Assembly (NCBI GenBank): GCA_036381515.1
Contig: DASVCR010000080.1
Location: 1 to 64,000 of the forward strand
Length of the DNA stretch: 64,000 bases
Origin: ZC4RG20 sp036381515
Lineage (GTDB): Bacteria > Pseudomonadota > Gammaproteobacteria > Steroidobacterales > Rariloculaceae
Direction: 5' to 3'
In this document: piece by piece, positions 53,712 through 61,233 of the stretch
Layout: each line of letters starts with the position of its first letter
Position numbering within the stretch: the first letter of the stretch is position 1
Translations under genes and position numbers: made by a program
The notes under the pieces: generated by a model
Databases searched by the model: none
What the model was told of the DNA's origin: nothing
What the model saw: the letters and a program-made list of their open reading frames with translations, nothing else

Positions 53712-54526
53712 TGATCGGGCGCATCCTCTGCGCGCTCGTCGCGTGCGCCGCGACGAGCGCGGGCGCGCAGGGGCTGCTGACCGAGATCCCCCGCGCCGCG
53801 GACGGCCGACCGGACCTGAGCGGCGTGTGGCAGGCGCTCGGCACGGCGCACTGGAACCTCGAGCCGCACGTCTCGGACTACCCGGTGCTGCTCGAGCTCG
53901 GCGCTCAGTTCGCCGTGCCGCCGGGACAAGGCGTCGTCGAGGGCGGAAAGATCCCGTATTTGCCCGAAGCGCTCGCCGAGCGCGACCGGCGCTACGCGAA
54001 CCGTCTCGCCGAGGATCCCGAGGGCAAGTGCTATCTCGGCGGCGTGCCCCGCTCGACGTACATGCCGTATCCGTTCCAGATCTTCCAGAACGAGCGCGAC
54101 GTCGTGATCGTCTACCAGTTCGCGACCGGCTTCAGGCGGATCTTCGTCGACGGCCACGACGAGGCGCCGCTCGACAGCTGGATGGGCTGGTCGAACGGGC
54201 ACTGGGAGGGCGACACGTTCGTCGTCGAGGTGACCGGGCTGAACGGCCTGACGTGGCTCGACCGTGCCGGCAACTATGCGAGCGAGAACGCGCGCGTGAT
54301 CGAGCGCTACACGCCGCTCGGCCCGAATCACCTGCAATACGAAGCGACGATCGAGGATCCGACGGTGTTCTCGCGGCCGTGGACGATCCGCTTGCCGCTC
54401 TACCGGATCATCGACGAGGACTTCCGGATGCTCGAGTTCAAGTGCGAGCCCTTCGCGGAAGAGAAGATATACGGACACCTGCGCAAGCCCGGAACGGAAC
54501 CTCCTCGAGGAGCATCGAGCCGATGA
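53711..54526 (+). CDS. secreted 'PDLSGVW' protein
   Basis: A 271-residue exported protein with signal peptide to AGAQ. It has the marker RAADGRPDLSGVWQAL, then YPFQIFQNERDVVIVYQFA, GHWEGDTFVVEVTGLNGLTW and RVIERYTPLGPNHLQYEATIEDP. It corresponds to the C-terminal half of the protein at 12697-14436. Function unknown; membership in an operon with DUF6152 is consistent between both loci. The 3' end overlaps the next gene by 4 bases (ATGA). Confidence 0.82.
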   Translation: MIGRILCALVACAATSAGAQGLLTEIPRAADGRPDLSGVWQALGTAHWNLEPHVSDYPVLLELGAQFAVPPGQGVVEGGKIPYLPEALAERDRRYANRLAEDPEGKCYLGGVPRSTYMPYPFQIFQNERDVVIVYQFATGFRRIFVDGHDEAPLDSWMGWSNGHWEGDTFVVEVTGLNGLTWLDRAGNYASENARVIERYTPLGPNHLQYEATIEDPTVFSRPWTIRLPLYRIIDEDFRMLEFKCEPFAEEKIYGHLRKPGTEPPRGASSR

Positions 54527-55485
54527 AACACGTAACGTATTCGATGATCGCGGCCGGCGTCGCCTCGTCGCTCACCGTGTGCGCCGGCGCCGCGGCCGAG
54601 GACCACCCGCGGACCGCCTGGGGCGAGCCCGACATCACGGGCGTCTACAGCGAGTTCACGACCGCGCCGCTCGAGCGCGATCCGTCGCTCGGCGACAAGG
54701 AGTTCTTCACGCAGGAAGAGTACGAAGAGTTCGTGCAGTCGAGGCTCTCGCAACGGTTCGCGGCCGACGATACGGAGCCCGGCACGCAGGAGGACGTGCA
54801 TTACAGCATGGAGCTGTTCTCGCTCAGCGAGTACGAAGGCGTCATGTCGCCGAACTTGAGGACGTCGATCGTGACGCAGCCCGCGAACGGGCGCATCCCG
54901 CCGCTCCTGCCCGAGGCACAGGCGCGGGCCGACGCGCGCGCGGCGGCGCGCCGCGGACATGAATACGACGGTCCCGAGTTCCGCTCGCTGACGGAGCGCT
55001 GCATCGTCTGGCCGAGCACGCTGCCGCCGATCCTGCCGCGGGGCTACAACAGCAACCTGCAGATCTTCCAGAGCCCCGGCTACGTCGTGATCCAGGGCGA
55101 GATGGGCGACCCGCGCGTCATCCCGACGGACGGCCGCCCTCTGCCCGACGACCTCCTCCCGCAGTGGAACGGCACGTCGGTCGGGCGGTGGGAAGGCGAG
55201 ACGCTCGTCATCGAGACGGCGGGATTCCATCCGGAAACCGCATGGCGGAACGCGAGCGAGCACATGCGCGTGACCGAGCGGATCACGCGCGTCGACGAGG
55301 ACACGCTCGAGTACGCGTTCACGGTCGTCGATCCGCACACGTGGGCCGAGCCGTGGGGCGGCGTCTATCCGTTGACGAAGATGGACACCGTGCTGTTCGA
55401 GTACGCGTGCACCGAAGGCAACTACGGGATGGCGAACATCCTGTCCGGCGCGCGCGCGGCGGAGAAGGAAGCGGCGGCGCAGTAA
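54523..55485 (+). CDS. secreted protein related to 'PDLSGVW' family
   Basis: A 320-residue exported protein (signal peptide to AGAAA). It opens TAWGEPDITGVYSEF, a diverged form of the family marker. It continues with FQSPGYVVIQGEMGDPRVIP, VGRWEGETLVIETAGFHPETAWRN and RVTERITRVDEDTLEYAFTVVDP. Thus two adjacent paralogues end this operon. They share the same beta-rich layout, so a tandem duplication with divergence is likely. No catalytic motif is recognisable. Confidence 0.82.
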   Translation: MKHVTYSMIAAGVASSLTVCAGAAAEDHPRTAWGEPDITGVYSEFTTAPLERDPSLGDKEFFTQEEYEEFVQSRLSQRFAADDTEPGTQEDVHYSMELFSLSEYEGVMSPNLRTSIVTQPANGRIPPLLPEAQARADARAAARRGHEYDGPEFRSLTERCIVWPSTLPPILPRGYNSNLQIFQSPGYVVIQGEMGDPRVIPTDGRPLPDDLLPQWNGTSVGRWEGETLVIETAGFHPETAWRNASEHMRVTERITRVDEDTLEYAFTVVDPHTWAEPWGGVYPLTKMDTVLFEYACTEGNYGMANILSGARAAEKEAAAQ

Positions 55486-55508
55486 GCGGCCCCGTCGTCG
55501 CTCGACGG

Positions 55509-55535
55509 CCGCTCGTCGCGTCGCGCGGCGAGCGG
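55509..55535. terminator. hairpin between convergent genes
   Basis: A 12-base stem with one mismatch (55509-55520 with 55524-55535) and 3-base loop lies 24 bases past the operon's last stop codon and 44 bases from the convergent SapC gene end. No T run. Confidence 0.45.
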
Positions 55536-55578
55536 TGTGCCTTCCGTCGTCGCTACACGGTCACGCGCGGCCGCCGAC

Positions 55579-56331
55579 TCACCCGTTGCCCGCCGCCGCC
55601 GTCCCGTCGGCCTCGTCGACACGGACGCGCAACGCGAGCCGTCCCGCGTTGCCGAGCGAGACGAGATGCGCGTAGATACAGCCCAGATAGCCCGAGCGAT
55701 GCAGCTCGCCGATCACGCCGTCGTCGAGCGCTTTCAACTTGTTCTCGTCGACGACCCGGAAGTCGCGCATCGCGTACGTCCTGCCGGCCGCGTCCCTCAC
55801 CTGCATGCTCTGCACGGTCAGCAGATCGAGCTGCTTCAGACGCTCGACGAACCGCCGCGTGCGCTCGGTCTCGGTCAACGCCTCCTGAAGGAAACCGACG
55901 ACCCTGCCGACGAGCTCGCTCTCCTTGCCCTCCTGATCGAAGAGGGGCGTGCCTTCCGTCTCCGACAGCCCGTCGAAGCTCTCGTCGATGCAGACCGCGT
56001 AATCGGTCGACTGGGGAGTCGCGCGGGACAGGATGAACGGATAACGTCGAACGAACATCGGCACATAGGTGCCTTGGGCCCATCGGCCGTCGGCGCCGAT
56101 GAACAGGTTCTCGTCGGGCCGAAGCCCGAGGACCGCGATCGGAACGGGATTCTCGTCTCCCGTGAACACGATCGGATAGTCCCTCCCGGCCTCGTAGAGC
56201 TCGATCGCCGCGAGCGGCACGAAGTGGGTCTTCGCCGCGAACTCGACGCGACCCTCCATCCGAAGCCTCAGGTTCCGGTGGCGCTCACGGTCGAGCGGGA
56301 CGACGTTCTTATAGAAGGATGGGCCGGACAT
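55579..56331 (-). CDS. SapC family protein
   Basis: A 250-residue soluble protein of the SapC family (PF07277). It starts YKNVVPLDRERHRNL, contains TGDENPVPIAVLGLRPDENLFI and a block MFVRRYPFILSRA, then CIDESFDGLSETEGTPLFD, and ends with the region FRVVDENKLKALDDGVIGELHRSGYLGCIYAHL. SapC was named from a Campylobacter surface-layer protein, but in proteobacteria it is usually found beside TonB receptors and tryptophan halogenase or 2OG-oxygenase genes. That context is echoed here by a divergent phytanoyl-CoA dioxygenase gene. Molecular function is unknown. Confidence 0.88.
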   Translation of the reverse strand: MSGPSFYKNVVPLDRERHRNLRLRMEGRVEFAAKTHFVPLAAIELYEAGRDYPIVFTGDENPVPIAVLGLRPDENLFIGADGRWAQGTYVPMFVRRYPFILSRATPQSTDYAVCIDESFDGLSETEGTPLFDQEGKESELVGRVVGFLQEALTETERTRRFVERLKQLDLLTVQSMQVRDAAGRTYAMRDFRVVDENKLKALDDGVIGELHRSGYLGCIYAHLVSLGNAGRLALRVRVDEADGTAAAGNG

Positions 56332-56500
56332 CGCGGTGCTCTCGATCGCAAAGACTGATGGACCGCTATGCTACCACTTCGCGATACGCCCTTTTCGCGA
56401 CAAATCAGCACAACAATCCATACAGATTCCGCCGGCGGGCCGATGTAGCGTATCCGCCGGCCCGAGTGGCCGCTCGAGCCCGAGGTCGGTGCCGCCCCGC

Positions 56501-57319
56501 ATGCGCCCAGTATCGCCCGACGAGTTTGCCTCGCCCCGCCTGACGAGCAGCCAGGTCGACGCGTTCATCGAATGCGGCTACGTGAAGATCGAGGGCGCGT
56601 TCCCGCGAAGCCTGGCCGACGATGCACGCGCGATGCTGTGGCGCGACACCGGTTGCGATCCGGATGATCCGTCGACGTGGGACAAGCCGGTCGTCCGGCT
56701 CGGTTACTACTCGCAGACCCCGTTCATCCAGGCCGCGAACACGCGCGCGCTGCACCTCGCGTTCGATCGGCTCGTCGGAGCAGGCCGATGGATTCCGCGG
56801 GGCGACCTCGGCACGTTTCCCGTCCGATTCCCGTCCGACGTCGAGCCGGACGATACCGGCTGGCACGTCGACCCGAGCTTCGGATCTGCGCACGAGAACT
56901 TTCTTTCGTGGCGCGTCAACGTGACGTCGCGGGGGAGAGCGCTGCTGATGCTGTTCCTCTTTTCCGACGTCGGCGTCGACGACGCGCCGACGCGGCTCCG
57001 GATCGGGTCCCACGTCGACGTCGCGCGGCGGCTGGCGTCGGCCGGCGAGCAGGGCCTGCCGCTTCGGGAGCTCGCCGCGAACGGCTTCGCCGAGAGCGGC
57101 GAGCGGCCGGAGGCGCTCGCGACGGGCGAGGCGGGGACGGTCTATCTGTGCCATCCGTTCCTCGTCCATGCCGCCCAGCGGCACCGCGGCACGCGCCCGC
57201 GCTTCATCGCGCAGCCTCCGCTGCTCCCGACGGCCGAGCTCGCGCTGAATCGGTCGGACGGCCGTTACTCGCCCGTCGAGCTCGCGATCCGGCGCGCCCT
57301 CGACATGCCGGGTAGCTGA
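56501..57319 (+). CDS. phytanoyl-CoA dioxygenase (PhyH) family protein
   Basis: A 272-residue non-haem Fe(II)/2-oxoglutarate oxygenase. The N-terminal helix VDAFIECGYVKIEGAF is typical. The iron ligands appear as WHVDPSF (HxD near residue 124) and a distal histidine in YLCHPFLVHAAQRHRG, with arginine in RPRFIAQPP for 2-oxoglutarate. ATG 56501 fits the start of conservation, although no good ribosome site is seen. It diverges from sapC over 170 bases. A small molecule or a peptide side chain is the likely substrate; no more can be said. Confidence 0.85.
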   Translation: MRPVSPDEFASPRLTSSQVDAFIECGYVKIEGAFPRSLADDARAMLWRDTGCDPDDPSTWDKPVVRLGYYSQTPFIQAANTRALHLAFDRLVGAGRWIPRGDLGTFPVRFPSDVEPDDTGWHVDPSFGSAHENFLSWRVNVTSRGRALLMLFLFSDVGVDDAPTRLRIGSHVDVARRLASAGEQGLPLRELAANGFAESGERPEALATGEAGTVYLCHPFLVHAAQRHRGTRPRFIAQPPLLPTAELALNRSDGRYSPVELAIRRALDMPGS

Positions 57320-57361
57320 GTTCCAGCCTGCCGCTGGACCCGGCCTGCCCTAACGAGCCGA

Positions 57362-57473
57362 CCCCGAACGCAGCCTGCCCGGAACGCAACCTGCCCCGAA
57401 CGCAGCCTCCCCCGAACGCAACCTGCCTGAAACGCAACCTGCCCGGAACGCAGCCTCCCCCGAACGCAGCCTA
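57362..57473. repeat. 16-bp minisatellite, seven units
   Basis: Seven consecutive 16-base units of the type CCCCGAACGCAGCCTG run without gaps. They differ by a few substitutions (G/A, C/G at four positions). They lie in the gene-free stretch between the PhyH gene and the esterase gene; GC-rich, less regular sequence follows to 57600. No coding role. Confidence 0.9.
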
Positions 57474-57671
57474 CGTTACCTCGTCCCGTCGCTAACGGCG
57501 GGCCCGACGTTGGCCCCCGACGCCGACGCGGACCCGACGTTACCCGAGCCCGGCGCTGACCGCGGCGCTCACGCCGGAACCGCACGGCTCCCCGAGATCC
57601 ATTATGATCTCCGGGACCGCCTGGCCTCGGGGGAGGATCGGGCTACGGGACTTCTGCGAGGAGACAACAAC

Positions 57672-58619
57672 ATGAAGCAGATCAGCAGGCGCACGTTCAT
57701 CCAGTCCACGGGCGCCCTGGCCGCTGCGCCGGCGCTCGCCTCGGTATCGGCCGGTGCCCGGGCACAGGAACAGGCGGGCGAGCTTCGCGCCGAGCGCGAC
57801 ATCGTCTTCGGCAAGGGCGGCGACATGGATCTGCTGCTCGACGTCTATCATCCGCCCGAGGGCGTCACGCCGAAGCGGATGGCGATCATTCATCTCTTCG
57901 GCGGCGGCTTCTTCGTCGGCAACAAGAACGCGGGCTACATTCTGAACGACGCGCGGGCGCTCGGTCGGCTCGGCTACACGAACATCTCGGCGACCTATCG
58001 TCTGCAGAGCCAGGGCTCGTGGCCGGCGCAGATTCATGACACGAAGGCCGCGATCCGCTGGACGCGCGCGAACGCCGACCGGCTCGGCATCGATGCCGAC
58101 AAGATTGCCGTGGCCGGATACTCGGCCGGCGGCATGCTCGCGCTGATGGCCGCCGGCACGAACGGGATGGAGGAGTTCGAGGGCGACGGCGGCAACGCCG
58201 GCGTCAGCTCCGACGTGCAGGCGTGCATCGGCGTCTATCCGCTCGCGAGCGCGCAGACGGCGAGGGGATTGTTTCCGGAAGGCCAGGCGACGCCCGAGAA
58301 CATCGCGGCCGCGTCACCGACGAGCTACATCTCCGACAAGTTCGCGCCGACGATCTTCATCCACGGCACCGACGACAACACGGTGCCGGTGTCGTCGAGC
58401 ATCGATTTCTTCAACAAGCTGCACGAGCTCGGCGTCCCGACCACGCTGACGCTGATCCAGGGCGCCGACCATGCGTTCGACAACAACGCGTTCGACGCGA
58501 TCGAGCTGATGGCGAAGTCGATCGATCTGTTCCTCGATCGACTGATCGTGAACCCGCAGCCGTATCCGCGCTTCGGCGCCGGCGGCGGCGGGCGGCGTCC
58601 CGGCGGCCCGGGCCGCTGA
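57672..58619 (+). CDS. TAT-exported alpha/beta hydrolase (BD-FAE/lipase-like)
   Basis: A 315-residue esterase with a twin-arginine signal (SRRTFIQSTG, then ALAAAPALASVSAGARAQ). The alpha/beta-hydrolase core has HLFGGGFFVG (oxyanion loop), DTKAAIRWTRANADRL, nucleophile elbow GYSAGG, acid in FIHGTDDNTVP and histidine in GADHAFDN. It resembles the BD-FAE/acetyl-esterase group acting on small acyl esters. A proline/glycine-rich tail ends the protein. ATG 57672 has GAGGAG upstream. Export folded by TAT suggests periplasmic action; the adjacent minus-strand operon ends in another TAT substrate. Confidence 0.9.
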   Translation: MKQISRRTFIQSTGALAAAPALASVSAGARAQEQAGELRAERDIVFGKGGDMDLLLDVYHPPEGVTPKRMAIIHLFGGGFFVGNKNAGYILNDARALGRLGYTNISATYRLQSQGSWPAQIHDTKAAIRWTRANADRLGIDADKIAVAGYSAGGMLALMAAGTNGMEEFEGDGGNAGVSSDVQACIGVYPLASAQTARGLFPEGQATPENIAAASPTSYISDKFAPTIFIHGTDDNTVPVSSSIDFFNKLHELGVPTTLTLIQGADHAFDNNAFDAIELMAKSIDLFLDRLIVNPQPYPRFGAGGGGRRPGGPGR

Positions 58620-58623
58620 GCAA

Positions 58624-58675
58624 AAAAATGTGTCAGACACGATTTTCCTCGGAAAATCGTGTCTGACACATTTTT
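58624..58675. repeat. TGTCAGACAC-family perfect palindrome
   Basis: Perfect 25-base arms (58624-58648 and 58651-58675) with a 2-base centre start 5 bases after the esterase stop codon. The flanking A run before and T run after make it resemble a bidirectional terminator. It lies in a gap between convergent genes. Confidence 0.9.
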
Positions 58676-58683
58676 CCGGTTTC

Positions 58684-58778
58684 GGGGTCAGAGCCTTTTG
58701 GCTCAGTCTAGGCGACCCTGGGTATGGCGGCTCGATTCCGCCCCGAGTCGCCAGACTGAGAAAAAGGGCTCTGACCCC
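58684..58778. repeat. compound hairpin with GGGTCAGAGCC ends and tRNA-like core
   Basis: Outer arms GGGGTCAGAGCC (58684-58695) and GGCTCTGACCCC (58767-58778) pair perfectly. Inside, 58702-58709 pairs with 58753-58760 and 58711-58716 with 58747-58752. At the tip, a 5-base stem (58726-58730 with 58738-58742) closes a 7-base loop CTCGATT. From 58726 on, the segment has the form of a tRNA 3' end: T-arm, seven bases, one base, CCA. Confidence 0.8.
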
Positions 58779-58782
58779 AAAA

Positions 58783-59715
58783 TCACTCCGGCACGTACGC
58801 GATCGTCATGCTGCGGTACGCGCCGTCGAGAAACGCCGACGCGTCGCCGAACTCGGCTTCGTACTCCTCGAGCGGGTTCAGCTCGACGACGTCCTCATAG
58901 CCGAGCCCCATGTTCATGTAGCCGATCATCGTCTCGAACAGCGCGAGGTGGATGTCGCGGTGCCGCACGACCTCGCGGCCCGTCATCACGCGGCCGTCGG
59001 CCGGCACGACCTGCGTATCGGGACCGACGAGCTCGGCGAGCCATTGGAGCGCACGGACCCGCCCGCCGTACCACGAGCCGTTGCGGTAATCGATCAGCGG
59101 CCACCGCTCCGCGGACAGCACGCCGCCGACCGCGACGACGTCGAGCTCGGGGAAGTGCACGTAGAGATCGCCGTCCGTGTGCGCCTGCGGCAGATAGCCG
59201 TAGTCGACGCGCTGCCCGGCGAACTCGAGCGAGCCGTCGCCGCGCGTGACCTTGTTCGGCCGTGCCGCCTCCGGCAGCGGCTCGATCCGCTCGTACGTGC
59301 CGGAGTACCACAGATGGCTCAGGTACATCCGCGTCTTCTCGTGCGCGAGGATCACGCCGCCCGCGCGCCCGACGAGCTCGTTCGCGCCCGTCTGCTCCGG
59401 ATGCCAGTGCGTGTTGATCAGCGTGTGGACGCGGTCGTTGCCGGTCGCCTCGAACACCGCGGCGAGCAACGCTTCGGCATGCTCGGCAAGCCCGCCGTCG
59501 ACCATCAGCGCGCCGTCGGGGCCCCCGAGCGCGAGCACGTTCGCGCCGGCCCCCTGCAGCAGGAACAGTCCGCCGAGATCGGTCGTGCGGATCTCGGCGG
59601 CACGCGCCCTGACGGCCGGGAAGAGCACGCTGCCGAGCGACGCGGCGCCCGCGAAGCGCACGACTCCGGCGGTCGCGCCCAGAAAGCGCCGCCGCGACCA
59701 GCCGGCGTCAGTCAT
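58783..59715 (-). CDS. TAT-exported MBL-fold hydrolase with HxHxEQ motif
   Basis: A 310-residue metallo-beta-lactamase-fold protein with a twin-arginine signal (SRRRFLGATAG). The metal motif reads THWHPEQTGAN where most relatives have HxHxDH, so the second-site aspartate and histidine are replaced by Glu and Gln. Other ligands are in QAHTDGDLYVHFP and the usual final histidine region is weak (RHRDIHLALFE). The start overlaps the end of the ankyrin gene by 8 bases. It is the last gene of the DUF1592/DUF1552/ankyrin operon. The motif change may mean a single-metal enzyme or a non-catalytic binder. Confidence 0.85.
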   Translation of the reverse strand: MTDAGWSRRRFLGATAGVVRFAGAASLGSVLFPAVRARAAEIRTTDLGGLFLLQGAGANVLALGGPDGALMVDGGLAEHAEALLAAVFEATGNDRVHTLINTHWHPEQTGANELVGRAGGVILAHEKTRMYLSHLWYSGTYERIEPLPEAARPNKVTRGDGSLEFAGQRVDYGYLPQAHTDGDLYVHFPELDVVAVGGVLSAERWPLIDYRNGSWYGGRVRALQWLAELVGPDTQVVPADGRVMTGREVVRHRDIHLALFETMIGYMNMGLGYEDVVELNPLEEYEAEFGDASAFLDGAYRSMTIAYVPE

Positions 59716-61231
59716 GGCTCCGGTGCGTGTAGACCGGCGGATAAACGCGCGGCTCGCCGAGCGGCCAGATGTCGACCCAGATGCCTTGCGGCGGGCCGAG
59801 CACGGGCCAGTCGGGCGTACCGTCGAACTCGACCGTCGCGCCGAGCTCGCGCAGGAGCGCCGCCTCCTCCGCGTAGATCGGCGTCTGCAGCGCCATGAAC
59901 GGCATGAAGCCGCGCGACTGCGTGTAGTCGAGGGCCGTCAGGCCGTCCTGGTCCTTCGCGTTCATGTCGATGCCGTACTCGGCAAGCTGCCGGATGACCT
60001 GCTTGTAGCGCTTGCGCACCGCGTAGTGCAGCGCCGAGCCGCCGCGGACCTCCTGCATGTGGTTGACCAGCGCGACGACATTCACGTCGGTGCCGGCATC
60101 GTGAAAGATCCGGATCAGCTCGAGCGCGCGCGGCTCGGGCGCGCGGCCCGCGAGCACGGCGTGGATCGGCGTCTGGCGGTCGGCCATGTAGATCGTCGCG
60201 TCGGCGCCGTGCTCGAGCAGGAGCCGGACGAGCTCGAGGTCGCCGTTGTTCGCGGCGCGGATCAGCGGCGTCGACCCGCGCGTGTTCGTCGAGCCGCGCA
60301 CGTTCGCGGGACGGAAGAAGAGCTGCATGTTCGGGTCCGCGCCCCGCTCGAGCAGCATGCGGACGACATCGATCCCTTTCGTCTCATTCGGCGGATCGAT
60401 CGACGCGCGGCCGCCGTCGACTCTCGTGTACAGGCCGACGGCCGCGAAGAGCGGCGCCTGACCGTAGATGTCCCATTGATTCACGTCCGCGCCGGCCTCG
60501 ATCAGGCGCTTCGCGAGATCCCAGTTCGCGTTCATGATCGCGAGGAGCAGCGGCGACACGCCGTCCGGGTCCGGCAGGTCGACGTCGGCGCCGTTCGCGA
60601 GCAGCACGTCGACGCACGCGATGCAGTTCTCGCGCGCGGCGTAGAGCAGCGGCGTGAAGCCGCCGCTGTCGAGGCTCTTCGGCCGCCCCTCGGCCGTGAC
60701 GTGGCGCTGATAGTCGCGATGGATCGAGCGCGCGTCGACGTCGGCGCCGTGCTCGATCAAAAGCTTCATCATCTCGGGATGCCGGCGCGCCGACGCCCAC
60801 ATCAGCGCCGTCTGCCCGCCCCAGCGCTCGCGCGCGTCGACCTCCGCGCCGCGCTCGAGCAGCAGGCGCGCCGCGTCGACGTTGCCGGTCCTCGCGACGG
60901 CCATCAACGCGGTCTGCCCCTCCGGATTCGGCGAGTCGACGTCCGCGCCCGCGTCGAGCAGGAGCCTGAGCACCTCGGTGTCGGCGACCTCCGCGGCGAG
61001 CCCCATCGCGGTCGCGCCGTAATCGTTCGCCGCGGACACGTCGGCGCCGGCCTCGATCAGCCGGCGGACCTCGGCGGCGTCGCCTTCGTAGACCGCCCAG
61101 TGCAGCGGCGTGCTGCCGTCCGCGAAGCGGTGGTTCACGTCGGGCGCCTTCGGCGCGCCCGCCGCGCCGCCCGCGAGCAGGCCCAGCACGAGCGCGGTCG
61201 GGACGGCCGATCGGAGCCGCGCGGCCGACAC
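59708..61231 (-). CDS. exported ankyrin-repeat protein
   Basis: A 507-residue exported protein. The leader (VPTALVLGLLAGGAAGAPKA) is followed by about ten ankyrin repeats from residue 35 to 440, e.g. DGSTPLHWAVYEGDAAEVRR, NPEGQTALMAVARTGNVDAA and GGFTPLLYAARENCIACVDV. The C-terminus (LGPPQGIWVDIWPLGEPRVYPP) is outside the repeats and conserved in character. GTG 61231 is the start: it lies 2 bases after the DUF1552 stop with GAGG 8 bases upstream, and opens the signal peptide. Ankyrin repeats bind proteins; here the likely partners are the cotranscribed periplasmic proteins. Confidence 0.87.
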   Translation of the reverse strand: MSAARLRSAVPTALVLGLLAGGAAGAPKAPDVNHRFADGSTPLHWAVYEGDAAEVRRLIEAGADVSAANDYGATAMGLAAEVADTEVLRLLLDAGADVDSPNPEGQTALMAVARTGNVDAARLLLERGAEVDARERWGGQTALMWASARRHPEMMKLLIEHGADVDARSIHRDYQRHVTAEGRPKSLDSGGFTPLLYAARENCIACVDVLLANGADVDLPDPDGVSPLLLAIMNANWDLAKRLIEAGADVNQWDIYGQAPLFAAVGLYTRVDGGRASIDPPNETKGIDVVRMLLERGADPNMQLFFRPANVRGSTNTRGSTPLIRAANNGDLELVRLLLEHGADATIYMADRQTPIHAVLAGRAPEPRALELIRIFHDAGTDVNVVALVNHMQEVRGGSALHYAVRKRYKQVIRQLAEYGIDMNAKDQDGLTALDYTQSRGFMPFMALQTPIYAEEAALLRELGATVEFDGTPDWPVLGPPQGIWVDIWPLGEPRVYPPVYTHRSHD

Positions 61232-61233
61232 GA

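Noticed and set aside
57362..57473. CRISPR array
   Set aside because: Units follow each other without unique spacers, so this is a minisatellite. The clusters at 35898 and 39361 likewise have no spacer structure, and no cas genes are present.
58726..58753. A functional tRNA gene
   Set aside because: Only a T-arm and acceptor-like tail are present; there is no D-arm, anticodon arm or matching 5' acceptor strand, and the first T-loop base is C.
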